Notes: generated from the letters alone by a model not told the origin. A DNA stretch of 64,000 bases from Hyphobacterium indicum (GCF_003129605.1 NZ_QBDX01000003.1:89721-153720); one strand, 5' to 3'. Positions 1 through 8,031 are shown, counted from the stretch's first letter. Made by a program: numbers and translations.

Positions 1-350
1 AAGGCCAGAGGGCAGCGGCGTTGCTGTTCATGCTGCTCGAACAGCCGGGAGGGCCGCTTATTATCGACCAGCCAGAGGGCGACCTCGATAACAAGATCAT
101 CACCGACCTGACCGAAAAGCTTCACAACGCCAAGCAAAAGCGCCAACTGATCTTCGCCAGTCATAACGCGAATATTGTGGTCAACGGCTCATCCGAGCTT
201 GTCGCCCATCTCGATATCGACGAAAGCGGCGAGCGAAAGATCGCGTGCGCTGGCGCGATCGACAAACCGGAAATCTGCGGTGTCATCACAGCAACGATGG
301 AAGGTGGCGAAAAGGCTTTCAAGGACCGTCAGGACAAGTATGGCTACTAG
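1..350 (+). CDS. TrlF-family AAA-like ATPase, C-terminal end (5' partial)
   Basis: The reading frame is open from the first base and ends at TAG 348-350, so only about 115 C-terminal residues are visible. It starts with GQRAAALL, the ABC-signature-like region, and continues to a Walker B/D-loop of the SMC/RecF type (LIIDQPEGDLDN). An H-loop (ASHNANIVV) follows, then the tail GAIDKPEICG...GGEKAFKDRQDKYG. This order and tail are typical of TrlF proteins, defence-associated ATPases that carry a PHP nuclease domain at the N-terminus, which here would lie off the window. The downstream gene starts inside its last codons, suggesting a translationally coupled pair. ATPase identity is firm; the TrlF assignment rests on the tail and on memory of the family. 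Confidence 0.75.
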   Translation, partial: GQRAAALLFMLLEQPGGPLIIDQPEGDLDNKIITDLTEKLHNAKQKRQLIFASHNANIVVNGSSELVAHLDIDESGERKIACAGAIDKPEICGVITATMEGGEKAFKDRQDKYGY

Positions 351-837
351 CGCGGGCCCGTTCTTTCATATGTCTTCGATCCTCTACTCTGTCGGCGACG
401 AAATTCGAGGGAATGGCCGGGATAAGGTCGATCCGCGAATAGAGAGCGAGCTGGAAGCAAGGAGGCCCGACGCGGCGCTCTGCCGGCGCGACGCTGTGTA
501 CAGCCTTGAACACACAGATTTTTCGGTCTGCGGGGTCGTTGAACCCGGGTACATATACCGGCTCAAGCCAAACGCCGCGCCTCAACGTTGGGATTTCGCA
601 TGGATCGGCGAAATGCAGAAGGCGCTGCTCAGGCTGAAGTATCCCCAACACCAAGAGATGAAGAAATACCCGGAGTGGAACGCTAATCTGATTGAAAGGT
701 ACTGTACGGGCTACTGGAGTGGCGCAGCCACCCAGGAGCCCGGCTGGGAATTTCTCATGCCGTCATGCACCGTGCTGGAAGTTCTAGCCAACAAACCCGT
801 CGATCCGAAAAGCACCAAAGGCGACTGGAAATCTTGA
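340..837 (+). CDS. Small protein coupled to the TrlF-like ATPase, possible ART-fold/DUF2441-like
   Basis: The chosen ATG at 340 overlaps the last 11 bases of the TrlF-like gene; an in-frame ATG at 370 is the alternative. The product is 165 residues with no signal peptide or membrane segment. Near the N-terminus FFHMSS...VGDEIRG resembles the first strand and turn of small ADP-ribosyltransferase-like or DUF2441 proteins. RRDAVYSLEHTDF and Y-IYRLKP follow, and a late acidic motif (CTVLEVL) could supply the glutamate. This fold match is weak and inferred. A toxin or effector role is suggested only by the overlap with a defence ATPase. If the fold is wrong, it is an uncharacterised accessory protein of the TrlF operon. 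Confidence 0.55.
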   Translation: MATSAGPFFHMSSILYSVGDEIRGNGRDKVDPRIESELEARRPDAALCRRDAVYSLEHTDFSVCGVVEPGYIYRLKPNAAPQRWDFAWIGEMQKALLRLKYPQHQEMKKYPEWNANLIERYCTGYWSGAATQEPGWEFLMPSCTVLEVLANKPVDPKSTKGDWKS

Positions 838-1033
838 GAGTCGATGCGGCGACTAGCGGTGAAATAGTGTTAGCGCGCATCCCTCCCGCTTTGAATCACC
901 CGCATAATTAGCGGCTGCCGTGTCAGCCACAACAGACCTTCCGCGCCACGGCCTGATGGCCCCGTGAAGGCAATTGTACCCGCCACTTATCGCACCCGCT
1001 GTTCCTTCTGCGTTCAAAGCAAAGGAGGAACAC

Positions 1034-1537
1034 ATGACCAACATTTATCACGCTACACCTTACGACATTTCAGCCGCTGGCTTCTATTTCAGCAATTACG
1101 AGGACTATCTCGAAAAATCCGCGTCTCACCGCAACGAATGCGGTGATCCTGTCGAGGAATACGAAATCCAATTCATCGACGGCGATAATTGCGCCCTGTT
1201 CCGAGCGATCGGCGTCAACCAGGCCAGTCTCAAACTCTGGTTTGAGGAGTTCGAGAATCTCGACGAAGACGATGCCGTGAAGGCCATCTATCTCGCCGAG
1301 CACGTCAGCTGCACCGCTGACGAGGTTCTGGGCCATCTTGATGATGTCTACCTCTTCGAGGGCACGCCGCTCGAATATGCCGAGAGCTATATCGAGGACA
1401 CCGGGCTCCTGAACGAAATTCCTGAGCATCTGCGCTATTACTTCGACACGGAAAGCTTCGCGCGAGACATGGTCCTCGGCGGCGATATCACGCAAGTCGA
1501 GATCATGGGCCGCTCCTGGATCGCCCAGCCCCTCTAG
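1034..1537 (+). CDS. ardA: ArdA-like antirestriction protein
   Basis: The 167-residue acidic protein has the usual ArdA length and layout: an N-terminal IYHATPYDIS segment, a central run of acidic residues, and a C-terminal YYFDTESFARDMVLGGD motif typical of the family. ArdA proteins mimic B-form DNA and inhibit type I restriction-modification enzymes, protecting mobile elements that enter a new host. The start at 1034 is favoured because AAAGGAGG (1021-1028) lies five bases upstream; an extension to 974 would have no comparable site. The stop codon overlaps the stop of the opposing small gene through CTAG at 1534-1537. Its presence supports a conjugative or mobilizable element. Confidence 0.82.
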   Translation: MTNIYHATPYDISAAGFYFSNYEDYLEKSASHRNECGDPVEEYEIQFIDGDNCALFRAIGVNQASLKLWFEEFENLDEDDAVKAIYLAEHVSCTADEVLGHLDDVYLFEGTPLEYAESYIEDTGLLNEIPEHLRYYFDTESFARDMVLGGDITQVEIMGRSWIAQPL

Positions 1538-1740
1538 GGAGCTGGGTTTATCCAGCCGAAGCGCTTTGCGATCCGGCGCTTAAACTCAAATCGGATCGCA
1601 TCCAGCAGATCAAGCGCTCTCGCGCGATCGGCGCTGTCCGGTTTGGTGTCGGAGAGTTTTTCTCGGATATAGGCAAAGAGCGCGTTCAGCTCGTCATCGC
1701 TCAATGCGCAAAGCTCATATGGTTTGAAGTCAGGTATCAT
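1534..1740 (-). CDS. Small hypothetical protein
   Basis: A 68-residue protein starting MIPDFKPYELCALSDDELNA. ATG at 1740 is chosen over the upstream alternative because GGGAGG sits about six bases before it on the minus strand. Residues from about 12 onward look helical (LSDDELNALFAYIREKL, then ALDLLDAIRFEFKRRI). No family is recognised and no membrane segment is seen. It is convergent with the ArdA-like gene, sharing stop bases at 1534-1537. Small helical proteins of this kind are common in alphaproteobacterial integrative elements; its job is unknown. Confidence 0.6.
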   Translation of the reverse strand: MIPDFKPYELCALSDDELNALFAYIREKLSDTKPDSADRARALDLLDAIRFEFKRRIAKRFGWINPAP

Positions 1741-2093
1741 TATGGCCTCCCTAGGCTTCCAGGCCAGACCCATTTCCGGCCCTTTCAGGGAGCGGCTGCG
1801 CCATTGGACGCCCGCGATTGCACCTACACTCAGGCCGCGCGCAGCTTAGGAGTTGCCCTCAGCTTGCAATCCAGTGGCTGGTCAATGGCCAAATGACTCT
1901 GAAGAAGGGCGGAATGGGATGGCCGGGCCGCAGGGGCTGACCAGCATTACCTGACTACCAATGTGCCGCGCACACGGTGATGGGATAATGTCTCTTTGAA
2001 AAAGCCTAAAAAAGTTACCTTATAGCGAACATTTTTAAGGAAGATCAAAGAGAAATCTCGACATTTCTTTGAAAATGTGCGAATTTGTTTCTT
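1741..2093. promoter_or_regulatory. 353-bp gene-free stretch with presumed abiE promoter/operator
   Basis: No convincing gene lies here. The right half (from about 1985) turns A+T-rich and carries repeated CTTTGAAAA at 1994-2002 and 2067-2075. An imperfect inverted repeat, CAAAGAGAAAT (2046-2056) and ATTTCTTTG (2063-2071), lies 23 bases before the antitoxin start. AbiEi antitoxins are known to repress their own operon by binding inverted repeats, so this is the natural operator candidate. Nothing recognisable was seen in the left half (1741-1980). Confidence 0.4.
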
Positions 2094-2915
2094 ATGAACG
2101 AACAAAAAGAGATAAAAATAAAGAGCCTTCTCTCGTCAGTGCCGCCAGGCGGGCTGGTCGATGCAGGATGGCTTGCGCGCCATGACGTGGCCCGGCCAAC
2201 CGTCAATGGCTATGTGAAGCGAGGCTGGCTAAAGCGCCTTGCGCACGGCGTCTATCTGAGACCGGCAAGCACATATGACGCGGATCAGGCCTTAAGCTGG
2301 CAGGCAGTCACCGCGTCCATGAACATGATCATGGACATACCATTCCATGTGGGCGGCATGACCGCGCTCAGCCTTCATGGCCATGGCCACTATGCGCAAT
2401 TAAGCGGTGAGGAGCGTGTCACGCTTTATGCGGAGAAGCTCCCCGGCTGGCTATCCAAGATCAAGGTCGATGCCCGCTTTGAAGAACGAGGCCTGAAGCT
2501 ATTTCCCGATCCTGAGCTTGGTGTCGAACCATTGAAAAACACTGGCTTCAGCTTTGGAGCCGACGCTTCATTCCCGGTATCGAGCCCGGAGCGCGCAATC
2601 CTCGAAGCACTCGATGAGTTGCCGGATGGCGCAGGATTCGATCAGCTCGATATGGTGTTCCAAGGGCTTCCGAGCCTGAGCCCGCGAAAGCTCATGGCGC
2701 TTCTGACAGACTGCCGGAAGGTGAAGGTCGTGCGCCTGTTTTTTGTCTTCGCGGATCGCCATGGCCACGCCTGGCTGAAGCATCTTGATAAGAGCAAACT
2801 CGATTTCGGCAAAGGCGATCGCCAGCTGGTCAAGGGCGGCAAGATACACCCGACCTACCGGATCACGGTTCCGGCCAATTTTGTAACCACCGGGCGGGAG
2901 GGTGACGATGCGTGA
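2094..2915 (+). CDS. abiEi: AbiEi-type antitoxin (type IV toxin-antitoxin)
   Basis: The 273-residue protein begins at ATG 2094. The first ~60 residues form a winged-helix DNA-binding domain (LVDAGWLARHDVARPTVNGYVKRGWLKRLAHGVY, quoted in parts: GWLARHDVARPTV, then GWLKRLAHGVYLRP). The rest is the AbiEi C-terminal antitoxin domain, with GGMTALSLHG and the segment PERAILEALDELP near residue 165-180. Family members repress the operon and counteract the AbiEii nucleotidyltransferase toxin without being thought to bind it directly. The toxin gene overlaps its 3' end by eight bases, the standard operon order. Such pairs give abortive phage resistance and stabilise mobile elements. Confidence 0.88.
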   Translation: MNEQKEIKIKSLLSSVPPGGLVDAGWLARHDVARPTVNGYVKRGWLKRLAHGVYLRPASTYDADQALSWQAVTASMNMIMDIPFHVGGMTALSLHGHGHYAQLSGEERVTLYAEKLPGWLSKIKVDARFEERGLKLFPDPELGVEPLKNTGFSFGADASFPVSSPERAILEALDELPDGAGFDQLDMVFQGLPSLSPRKLMALLTDCRKVKVVRLFFVFADRHGHAWLKHLDKSKLDFGKGDRQLVKGGKIHPTYRITVPANFVTTGREGDDA

Positions 2916-3831
2916 GCGTTATGCCGCCCAGGTCCGTTTGCTGGTCCGCCTTATTCCCTTTGTGGCGGAAGAACCGGAGCTCGCCCTCAAAGGCGGCACA
3001 GCCATCAATCTCTTTTACCGCAATCTGCCGCGCTATTCCGTTGATATCGACCTCATCTATCTGCCGATCAAAGACCGCGCTGAAAGCTTAGAGGCGATAG
3101 CGACGGCTTTGGAGCGTTTGGCAAACAGGATCGAGGGCGCTATTGCCGGAGCGCGTGCAACCATCGTTTCCGGAGGCGGCAATCAGGAAACGCGTATCAT
3201 CGCGCGGACGCCAGAGGCACAGGTGAAAATCGAAGTCTCGCCTGTTATGCGCGGCACCCTCTCTCCGCCAAAGCCTATGACGGTGCATGAAGCCGTCGAA
3301 GAAGAATTCGGCTTTGCCGAGATGCCTGTCATATCATTCGAAGAAATCTTCGCTGGCAAGATCATCGCCGCACTTGATCGCGCGCATCCCCGTGATCTTT
3401 TTGATGTCCATCACCTCCTTCATGGAGAGGGGATAACTGACGCGCTCTTCCAGGCGACATTGATTTATCTCATCAGCTCAAACAGGCCGATGCATGAATT
3501 GCTCGATCCGGGGGCGATTGATTTGAGCGATATCTACACCCGCGAATTTGAGGGGATGACGGCCAAGCCGTTGCCGCTTGAAACGCTCTATGCAGCACGC
3601 GAGAGGCTGGTTTCCGAGCTGCGCAGCAAATTGACCGGTGATGCCGCCGCGTTCCTTGAGGGCGTTCACATCTGTGAGCCCGATTTTGATTTGATCGGCT
3701 TACCTCAAGCCGCAGACCTGCCAGCCGTCCGCTGGAAGCTTCTCAATCTGGGGAAGTTTAAGGCGAACGAGCCAGAGCGTCACGCAGACCAGCTTGAGGC
3801 CTTGCAGGCGTTATTCTTGGTCGAGAGCTAG
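2908..3831 (+). CDS. abiEii: AbiEii-type nucleotidyltransferase toxin (type IV toxin-antitoxin)
   Basis: The 307-residue protein has the DNA polymerase beta-type nucleotidyltransferase core. GG at residues 29-30 (LKGGTAINLFYRNL) is followed by DID at 46-48 (RYSVDIDLIYLP), the metal-binding pair. A later motif reads FAGKIIAALDRAHPRDLFDV and is typical of AbiEii/AbiGii toxins. Characterised relatives transfer nucleotides to the tRNA acceptor end and arrest growth. ATG 2908 is chosen because GGGAGGG (2896-2902) lies five bases upstream; a GTG at 2902 is less likely. The gene overlaps the antitoxin stop, so translation is coupled. All key residues are present, so the toxin is probably active. Confidence 0.88.
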   Translation: MRERYAAQVRLLVRLIPFVAEEPELALKGGTAINLFYRNLPRYSVDIDLIYLPIKDRAESLEAIATALERLANRIEGAIAGARATIVSGGGNQETRIIARTPEAQVKIEVSPVMRGTLSPPKPMTVHEAVEEEFGFAEMPVISFEEIFAGKIIAALDRAHPRDLFDVHHLLHGEGITDALFQATLIYLISSNRPMHELLDPGAIDLSDIYTREFEGMTAKPLPLETLYAARERLVSELRSKLTGDAAAFLEGVHICEPDFDLIGLPQAADLPAVRWKLLNLGKFKANEPERHADQLEALQALFLVES

Positions 3832-4068
3832 GTCGTCTGAAGTCATTGGGGCTTGCGCTTCCCTATCGGTCCGAGTGAGGCCTGAGAACCGAACCTTTTC
3901 GATGTCTTTTTGACCACATCCATCCGCTCACCCCTGGTCAATACGCGGCCCGCGCCAGCCATCGCGCGCGATGACCCGTGTTGCTCATGACCCTGAGCGG
4001 GCTGGTGTGGTGCTGCTCTGCCATCAGGTTCGGCAATCAGGCAGGACCATCAAATGAAAGGAAAACCA

Positions 4069-4299
4069 ATGTCCCAGACTCAATCAGCAACGACCGGCGC
4101 AAAGCCAAGCTTCCGCGTCTATCTGGTTCAAGACGGCACAGGCGATGACGCCAAAGCCAGCTGGACTGAAATCGGAGCGATCTGGCCACACAAGGACGGC
4201 CAGGGCGGCAGCCTGAGCCTCAAGGCAACCCCAATGGAGCTGCTCCAAGGCAAAGGCCGGATCGTCTACCGCGCTGTCAAAGAAAAGGCCTCTTCTTGA
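4069..4299 (+). CDS. Small mobile-element-associated hypothetical protein
   Basis: A 76-residue protein whose core SFRVYLVQDG...WTEIGAIWPHKDGQGGSLSL resembles small proteins repeatedly found in alphaproteobacterial integrative elements, with the pattern IGxxWPHKDGxG. Function is unknown. Two ATGs compete: 4054, with AGGA upstream, and 4069, with AAAGGA at 4057-4062. The latter is preferred because the conserved part begins after it. The stop codon lies inside the loop of the following terminator hairpin. The compact beta-rich look and lack of hydrophobic stretches suggest a soluble cytoplasmic protein. Confidence 0.65.
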   Translation: MSQTQSATTGAKPSFRVYLVQDGTGDDAKASWTEIGAIWPHKDGQGGSLSLKATPMELLQGKGRIVYRAVKEKASS

Positions 4300-4305
4300 G
4301 GCCTT
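4281..4305. terminator. Bidirectional intrinsic terminator overlapping a stop codon
   Basis: AAAAGGCCTC (4281-4290) and GAGGCCTTTT (4296-4305) form a perfect 10-bp stem with a five-base loop. A-rich and T-rich ends allow it to act on both strands. The upstream gene's TGA (4297-4299) is embedded in the stem-loop, and the convergent gene ends eight bases further on, so one hairpin can serve both. Confidence 0.75.
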
Positions 4306-4312
4306 TTCGCAG

Positions 4313-4744
4313 CTAGTCTTCGCTGTAGTCGGGGAGATTATCGTCCCCATCGAGGCTGCTTTTCGTAAACATATCCGTGCGATTGGCAATCTCGCCACGA
4401 AACTTGCAACCCATCGCGGTTGCGGTGAACTCCAGAGCAACGGAGTCTAAGAAGACGGAAACCACATGCTCACCGGCATGTAGGTTTGCCTTTGATCCCG
4501 TGCCCTTGAGAAGCTGTATCTCTTCAGTCTCGCCTGGCAGCAGAACGCCGAATTGTTTCTTGAACCGGTCCGTGATGATGCCGTCAGACTTAACTTTCCC
4601 GGTAAACGAAAAGGGGAAAGTATCTTCACGGGTAATATTAGTTGCGCGCAGCAGGATGACGCGCCCACCACCGGCCTTGCCGTCCGCGCGCCGCAAGCCT
4701 GCCTTGTGAAGCTCGATCTTCCATTTTCCCTCAAGCGTGTACAT
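4313..4744 (-). CDS. Hypothetical protein (accessory region)
   Basis: A 143-residue protein starting MYTLEGKWKIELHKAG. ATG 4744 is supported by GGAG about six bases upstream. The sequence alternates short hydrophobic and charged segments (GRVILLRATNI, PFSFTGKV, EHVVSVFLDSVALEF), as expected for an all-beta fold, and ends in an acidic tail. No family is recognised. It is transcribed toward the shared terminator at 4281-4305 and is divergent from the coupling-protein gene, so both promoters lie in 4745-4837. Confidence 0.6.
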   Translation of the reverse strand: MYTLEGKWKIELHKAGLRRADGKAGGGRVILLRATNITREDTFPFSFTGKVKSDGIITDRFKKQFGVLLPGETEEIQLLKGTGSKANLHAGEHVVSVFLDSVALEFTATAMGCKFRGEIANRTDMFTKSSLDGDDNLPDYSED

Positions 4745-4837
4745 TCAATACTCCGTCATTAACCTTAGAATTGGGACGATGTCCGATTCAATTAATGCGG
4801 GTATATTGCAAGAGCATCAAGCAATTCGGACGAAGGC

Positions 4838-6589
4838 ATGACAAATTCGAAAAGCAATGACATCTCAGCGCGCCTGGGCCGGATTGATGAGAAATTCGAC
4901 ACCAAGGAAGGCGGCTACAGCTTCAAGATTGATTTTAACCGCATGGTTGATGGAACACATGCAAAGGTCAAAGCCACGCTTCACCGAGAGCTGGCCGCTA
5001 TGCCGCCGCGCGAACGTGAGATGCTACGCCTGTTCGAGTATTTCGCCGCAGCCGGTGTCCTGAAAAATTCCGAGCCGATCTATGGCGCGCTGGTCTGGGG
5101 CGACGGGAAAGCCGAAATCACGAGTTGCTCCTATTTGTTCGACAAAGAGGTCGGGCAGAGCGTGAAGGATTTCAAATCTGCGATCGAGTGGGTTTTTTCT
5201 TTTTATTCCCACACGGTGGACAGCGAGATCAGCGCGTTTCTCGGTTTCATCGACCGCTTCACGAAGAAGTATCCTGACACCGTACTTTCAAGCCGTGTCC
5301 TGGCCCGTCTTCGCGGCGGCGGGGCATGGGCGACGGCCAGCGATCTGACCGACGATTTTGCGCCGGACCCGTCCGGTCTGCTCCTAGGCATCCATGAAGG
5401 CAGCGATACGCCGGTCCGCTTCTCAGGCGAAGGATCGCTGATCACGATCGCCTCGCCCGGTACGGGCAAAACTCAGGCGCAGGTACTGCCCAACTTGCTC
5501 GAATGGCGTGGCGCAGCGATCGTTCTCGACGTGAAAGGCGAAATCTTTGAAGCCACCGCCCGTTGGCGGGCTGAAAATGGCTTTCCGGTTTACCGGTTCG
5601 CGCCACTTGATCCGGATGAAAGTCATTCCTTCAATCCCCTAAAGTCCATTCGCAATACCGATGACTTCCTATGGGAAGATTCCCGCTTCCTGGCATCGAT
5701 GCTTCTGGTTCCGAATAAGAAGTCCAATGACCCTTTCTGGGAGACCAAGGCGCAGGACCTGATCACGGCCTCAGTTGCCGCCGTGTGTGCGCTTGCCGAG
5801 CCAGATGAGCGCAGCATGGCGCAGGTGCTCGATTACCTCTACCGGGTCGAATGGGAAGAGTTCCTCGCGATCCTGAAATCCTCATCAATCCGCGCGATGA
5901 TGCGGGCCGGGCATTCCATCGAAAATATGACCGAAAAGACGCTCGATAGCGTCCTTCAGACTGCTCAATCCGCGCTTTCGGCGTGGGAAGGCCCACGTGT
6001 TGAGCGCGTCATCACCGGAAATGATTGGGAGGTCTCGGAATTCCAACGCACCGAGCATCCGCCGACGCTCTACATCACACTACGCCCAGGCGAGATTGAC
6101 CCGTATCGCTCGCTATTGCGCGTCATGGTCGCGCAACATCTGCGCGGCCTGATGCAAAAGGTTCCGGACGGCAAAGCGCCGCCGGTCCTATTCATGCTTG
6201 ATGAAGTTCCGCGCCTGGGCAACATGCCGCCGATTGAGGAAGCCCTTGAAGTCGGTCGTCAATACGGCATCAAGCTATGGATGTTTGCCCAGAGCCTGGG
6301 CCAGATTCGAAATATCTATCCCAATGCCGATGGCATGATCGGGAATTGCCGGGTGCAATGCTACATGAACCCCGCACTCCATGACGGCACGGCAGACCAT
6401 CTCTCCAAGTCACTTGGTATGTTCGAAAGCCCGCTTGATGGATCACGGCAGCGGGTTGTCGAGCCTCAGGCCTTGGCCGGACCAGAATTCAAAGACCTGA
6501 TTGTCGGGTTTTCCCAATCCATGCGCCCTTTCAAAATGAAGAAGCAGATGGCGTTTGAGACCGAGCCTTACAGCTCGCGCCTTAGATAA
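4838..6589 (+). CDS. VirD4/TraG-type coupling ATPase without obvious membrane anchor
   Basis: The 583-residue protein has a Walker A motif at about residues 205-212 (ASPGTGKT), followed by LPNLLEWRGAAIVLDVKGE, the classical VirD4/TraG N-core. The Walker B aspartate is at 455 (VLFMLDEVPRLGNMP), followed by KLWMFAQSLGQI, a family hallmark. Type IV coupling proteins bring the relaxase-DNA complex to a secretion channel. Typical VirD4 proteins start with two membrane helices; the first 200 residues here show none, only charged helices. ATG 4838 follows a GAAGG. Some integrative elements do encode anchorless coupling proteins; a separate membrane partner, perhaps the next gene, may compensate. Confidence 0.87.
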   Translation: MTNSKSNDISARLGRIDEKFDTKEGGYSFKIDFNRMVDGTHAKVKATLHRELAAMPPREREMLRLFEYFAAAGVLKNSEPIYGALVWGDGKAEITSCSYLFDKEVGQSVKDFKSAIEWVFSFYSHTVDSEISAFLGFIDRFTKKYPDTVLSSRVLARLRGGGAWATASDLTDDFAPDPSGLLLGIHEGSDTPVRFSGEGSLITIASPGTGKTQAQVLPNLLEWRGAAIVLDVKGEIFEATARWRAENGFPVYRFAPLDPDESHSFNPLKSIRNTDDFLWEDSRFLASMLLVPNKKSNDPFWETKAQDLITASVAAVCALAEPDERSMAQVLDYLYRVEWEEFLAILKSSSIRAMMRAGHSIENMTEKTLDSVLQTAQSALSAWEGPRVERVITGNDWEVSEFQRTEHPPTLYITLRPGEIDPYRSLLRVMVAQHLRGLMQKVPDGKAPPVLFMLDEVPRLGNMPPIEEALEVGRQYGIKLWMFAQSLGQIRNIYPNADGMIGNCRVQCYMNPALHDGTADHLSKSLGMFESPLDGSRQRVVEPQALAGPEFKDLIVGFSQSMRPFKMKKQMAFETEPYSSRLR

Positions 6590-6641
6590 AGACTTACCAA
6601 ATAAATATTTAAATATATGAATTATCTGATATAATTGATTT

Positions 6642-7328
6642 ATGAATTTGGTTACTCGTAGAGGAAATGTACTATTCTTGATCTTGCTGGCAGTGGCGCT
6701 CTTCGCGGCGCTCAGCTACGCAGTGACGCAGGCGGGCCGGTCAGGCGGAAAAGACATCTCGGATGAGGACGCACGGCTAGCGGCCAGTCAAATATTACAG
6801 CATTTCACTTTACTTGAACAAACAACCGAGCGCATGCGCTTAATGAACAATGTTCCCGCAAATATGGTCGATCTTAGGGATGGAGCATCGGCACCAAACT
6901 CATTGTGTATTACTGTTGATTGTCAACTTTTCCATCCCGATGGTGGTGGTGCTACAGCCAAGAATTTTTTTGAGTATGCTCATCCTGATATTGTAGAGCC
7001 ACAAAAAGGCCAACTAGCTGCCGAACTTATAAATGTGCCGGAAGTCGGTACAAGTTCTAACGACATAGCCCTACGCTATATTGTTATGCAGGATAAAGTC
7101 TGTGAAGCTTTAAATGATAAATTAAATCTACCCGGCATTATAACACACTCTGACTCTGGAGGTGAAACCTACCATCCTTGGTCAGGAAACGTTCTATCTT
7201 TTATAGACTCCAGCACAGTCCGAACATATGGTGACGATGCTGGAGAGGAAGTCCTTGTTGGACAAAGAACTTTTTGTGTTAGACGCGGCAGTCAGCCGTG
7301 GATTTACCACGTTTTGATCCCGCGCTGA
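6642..7328 (+). CDS. Membrane-anchored, pilin-like hypothetical protein
   Basis: The 228-residue protein begins with a short basic head (MNLVTRRGN) and one hydrophobic helix (about residues 9-27, VLFLILLAVALFAALSYAV), followed by a polar helical region and a larger exported domain with four cysteines (C at SLCITVDCQL, KVCEAL, TFCVRRG). The layout resembles type IV pilin-like or minor pseudopilin-like proteins, but no prepilin peptidase site is certain. The gene is visibly richer in A+T than its neighbours. TATAAT at 6630-6635 lies only six bases before the ATG, so the transcript may be nearly leaderless. Its position after the coupling protein suggests an envelope role in transfer, which is inference. 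Confidence 0.65.
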   Translation: MNLVTRRGNVLFLILLAVALFAALSYAVTQAGRSGGKDISDEDARLAASQILQHFTLLEQTTERMRLMNNVPANMVDLRDGASAPNSLCITVDCQLFHPDGGGATAKNFFEYAHPDIVEPQKGQLAAELINVPEVGTSSNDIALRYIVMQDKVCEALNDKLNLPGIITHSDSGGETYHPWSGNVLSFIDSSTVRTYGDDAGEEVLVGQRTFCVRRGSQPWIYHVLIPR

Positions 7329-7709
7329 TTAGGTGTGTGCACCTTGTTGTTTCTTCCAATCCCAATTGCGGGAATTGAACCAGGCGAACTCGAACGCTAG
7401 TTCATCATCTGATGCTTCGTGGAAGTCCTCGGGCAATTCTATGTCGGCCTGAAACGCGATCTCATAAGTCGCGCTGATGACGGCTTCATCAAACGAGCAG
7501 TCTTCGGCCCCCACAATCTGCTCTGCCGCTTCAACGAGCCCAAACTCCAGATCAGGGCGCGCTCGCATAACCACGAACATGCGGGAATACGGTCCATATT
7601 CGAGTATTCCTTTATGAACCCTTCCGCTTTCGGCTCTCAGGCAGTAGTGCCAGTAAGATTCATAGACGGCTTCACCGTCTTCATTTTCTTCTATTTTGTG
7701 ACTAAACAT
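7329..7709 (-). CDS. Hypothetical acidic protein
   Basis: A 126-residue acidic protein with several aromatic residues (YESYWHYCLRAE near residue 16; FEFAWFNSRNWDWKKQ near the end). No family is recognised and there is no signal or membrane segment. Its stop lies immediately next to the stop of the convergent pilin-like gene, with no spacer. The mixed composition and position inside the mobilization block suggest an accessory cargo gene. Confidence 0.55.
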   Translation of the reverse strand: MFSHKIEENEDGEAVYESYWHYCLRAESGRVHKGILEYGPYSRMFVVMRARPDLEFGLVEAAEQIVGAEDCSFDEAVISATYEIAFQADIELPEDFHEASDDELAFEFAWFNSRNWDWKKQQGAHT

Positions 7710-7743
7710 GAGTTTATTATATCAATAAATTCAATATGATGCA

Positions 7744-8031
7744 CTATAATTCGCGCCCATCGTCACGGTTTTTGGGCTTGCCACTTGCCTGATTGAAATC
7801 CTTCCGGCCTTTCTCGGAGGAAGAATAAAGCCGGTCTGTCATTTGCTCAGCCTTCTTCTCCTTGCCCTCAATCGCCTGTTTGCGTGCTGCGATCTGGACC
7901 TTGCTTGCCTGCTGACGCATTGAGCCGCCGGGCGCAGGAGCCATCTGCGGTGTTTGAGGCGTTTTCAGCCGCTTAATTTCGGCATTGAGCTTATCCAGCT
8001 CTTTCTTGGTAATGACTGGCTTGTCGGCCAT
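7744..8031 (-). CDS. Small coiled-coil protein downstream of the relaxase
   Basis: About 95 residues, rich in Lys, Glu, Gln and Ala. A likely helix KKELDKLNAEIKRL near the N-terminus is followed by a proline-containing linker and a second helix (IAARKQAIEGKEKKAEQM). The ATG at 8031 (MADKPVITKK) is preferred, but an in-frame ATG at 8058 is possible; neither has a strong ribosome site. It lies about 85 bases beyond the relaxase stop on the same strand and may be the last gene of the mobilization operon. Function is unknown. Confidence 0.5.
   Translation of the reverse strand: MADKPVITKKELDKLNAEIKRLKTPQTPQMAPAPGGSMRQQASKVQIAARKQAIEGKEKKAEQMTDRLYSSSEKGRKDFNQASGKPKNRDDGREL

Noticed and set aside
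853..1044. A 63-residue minus-strand frame upstream of ardA
   Set aside because: It covers the ardA Shine-Dalgarno and has no visible conserved features.
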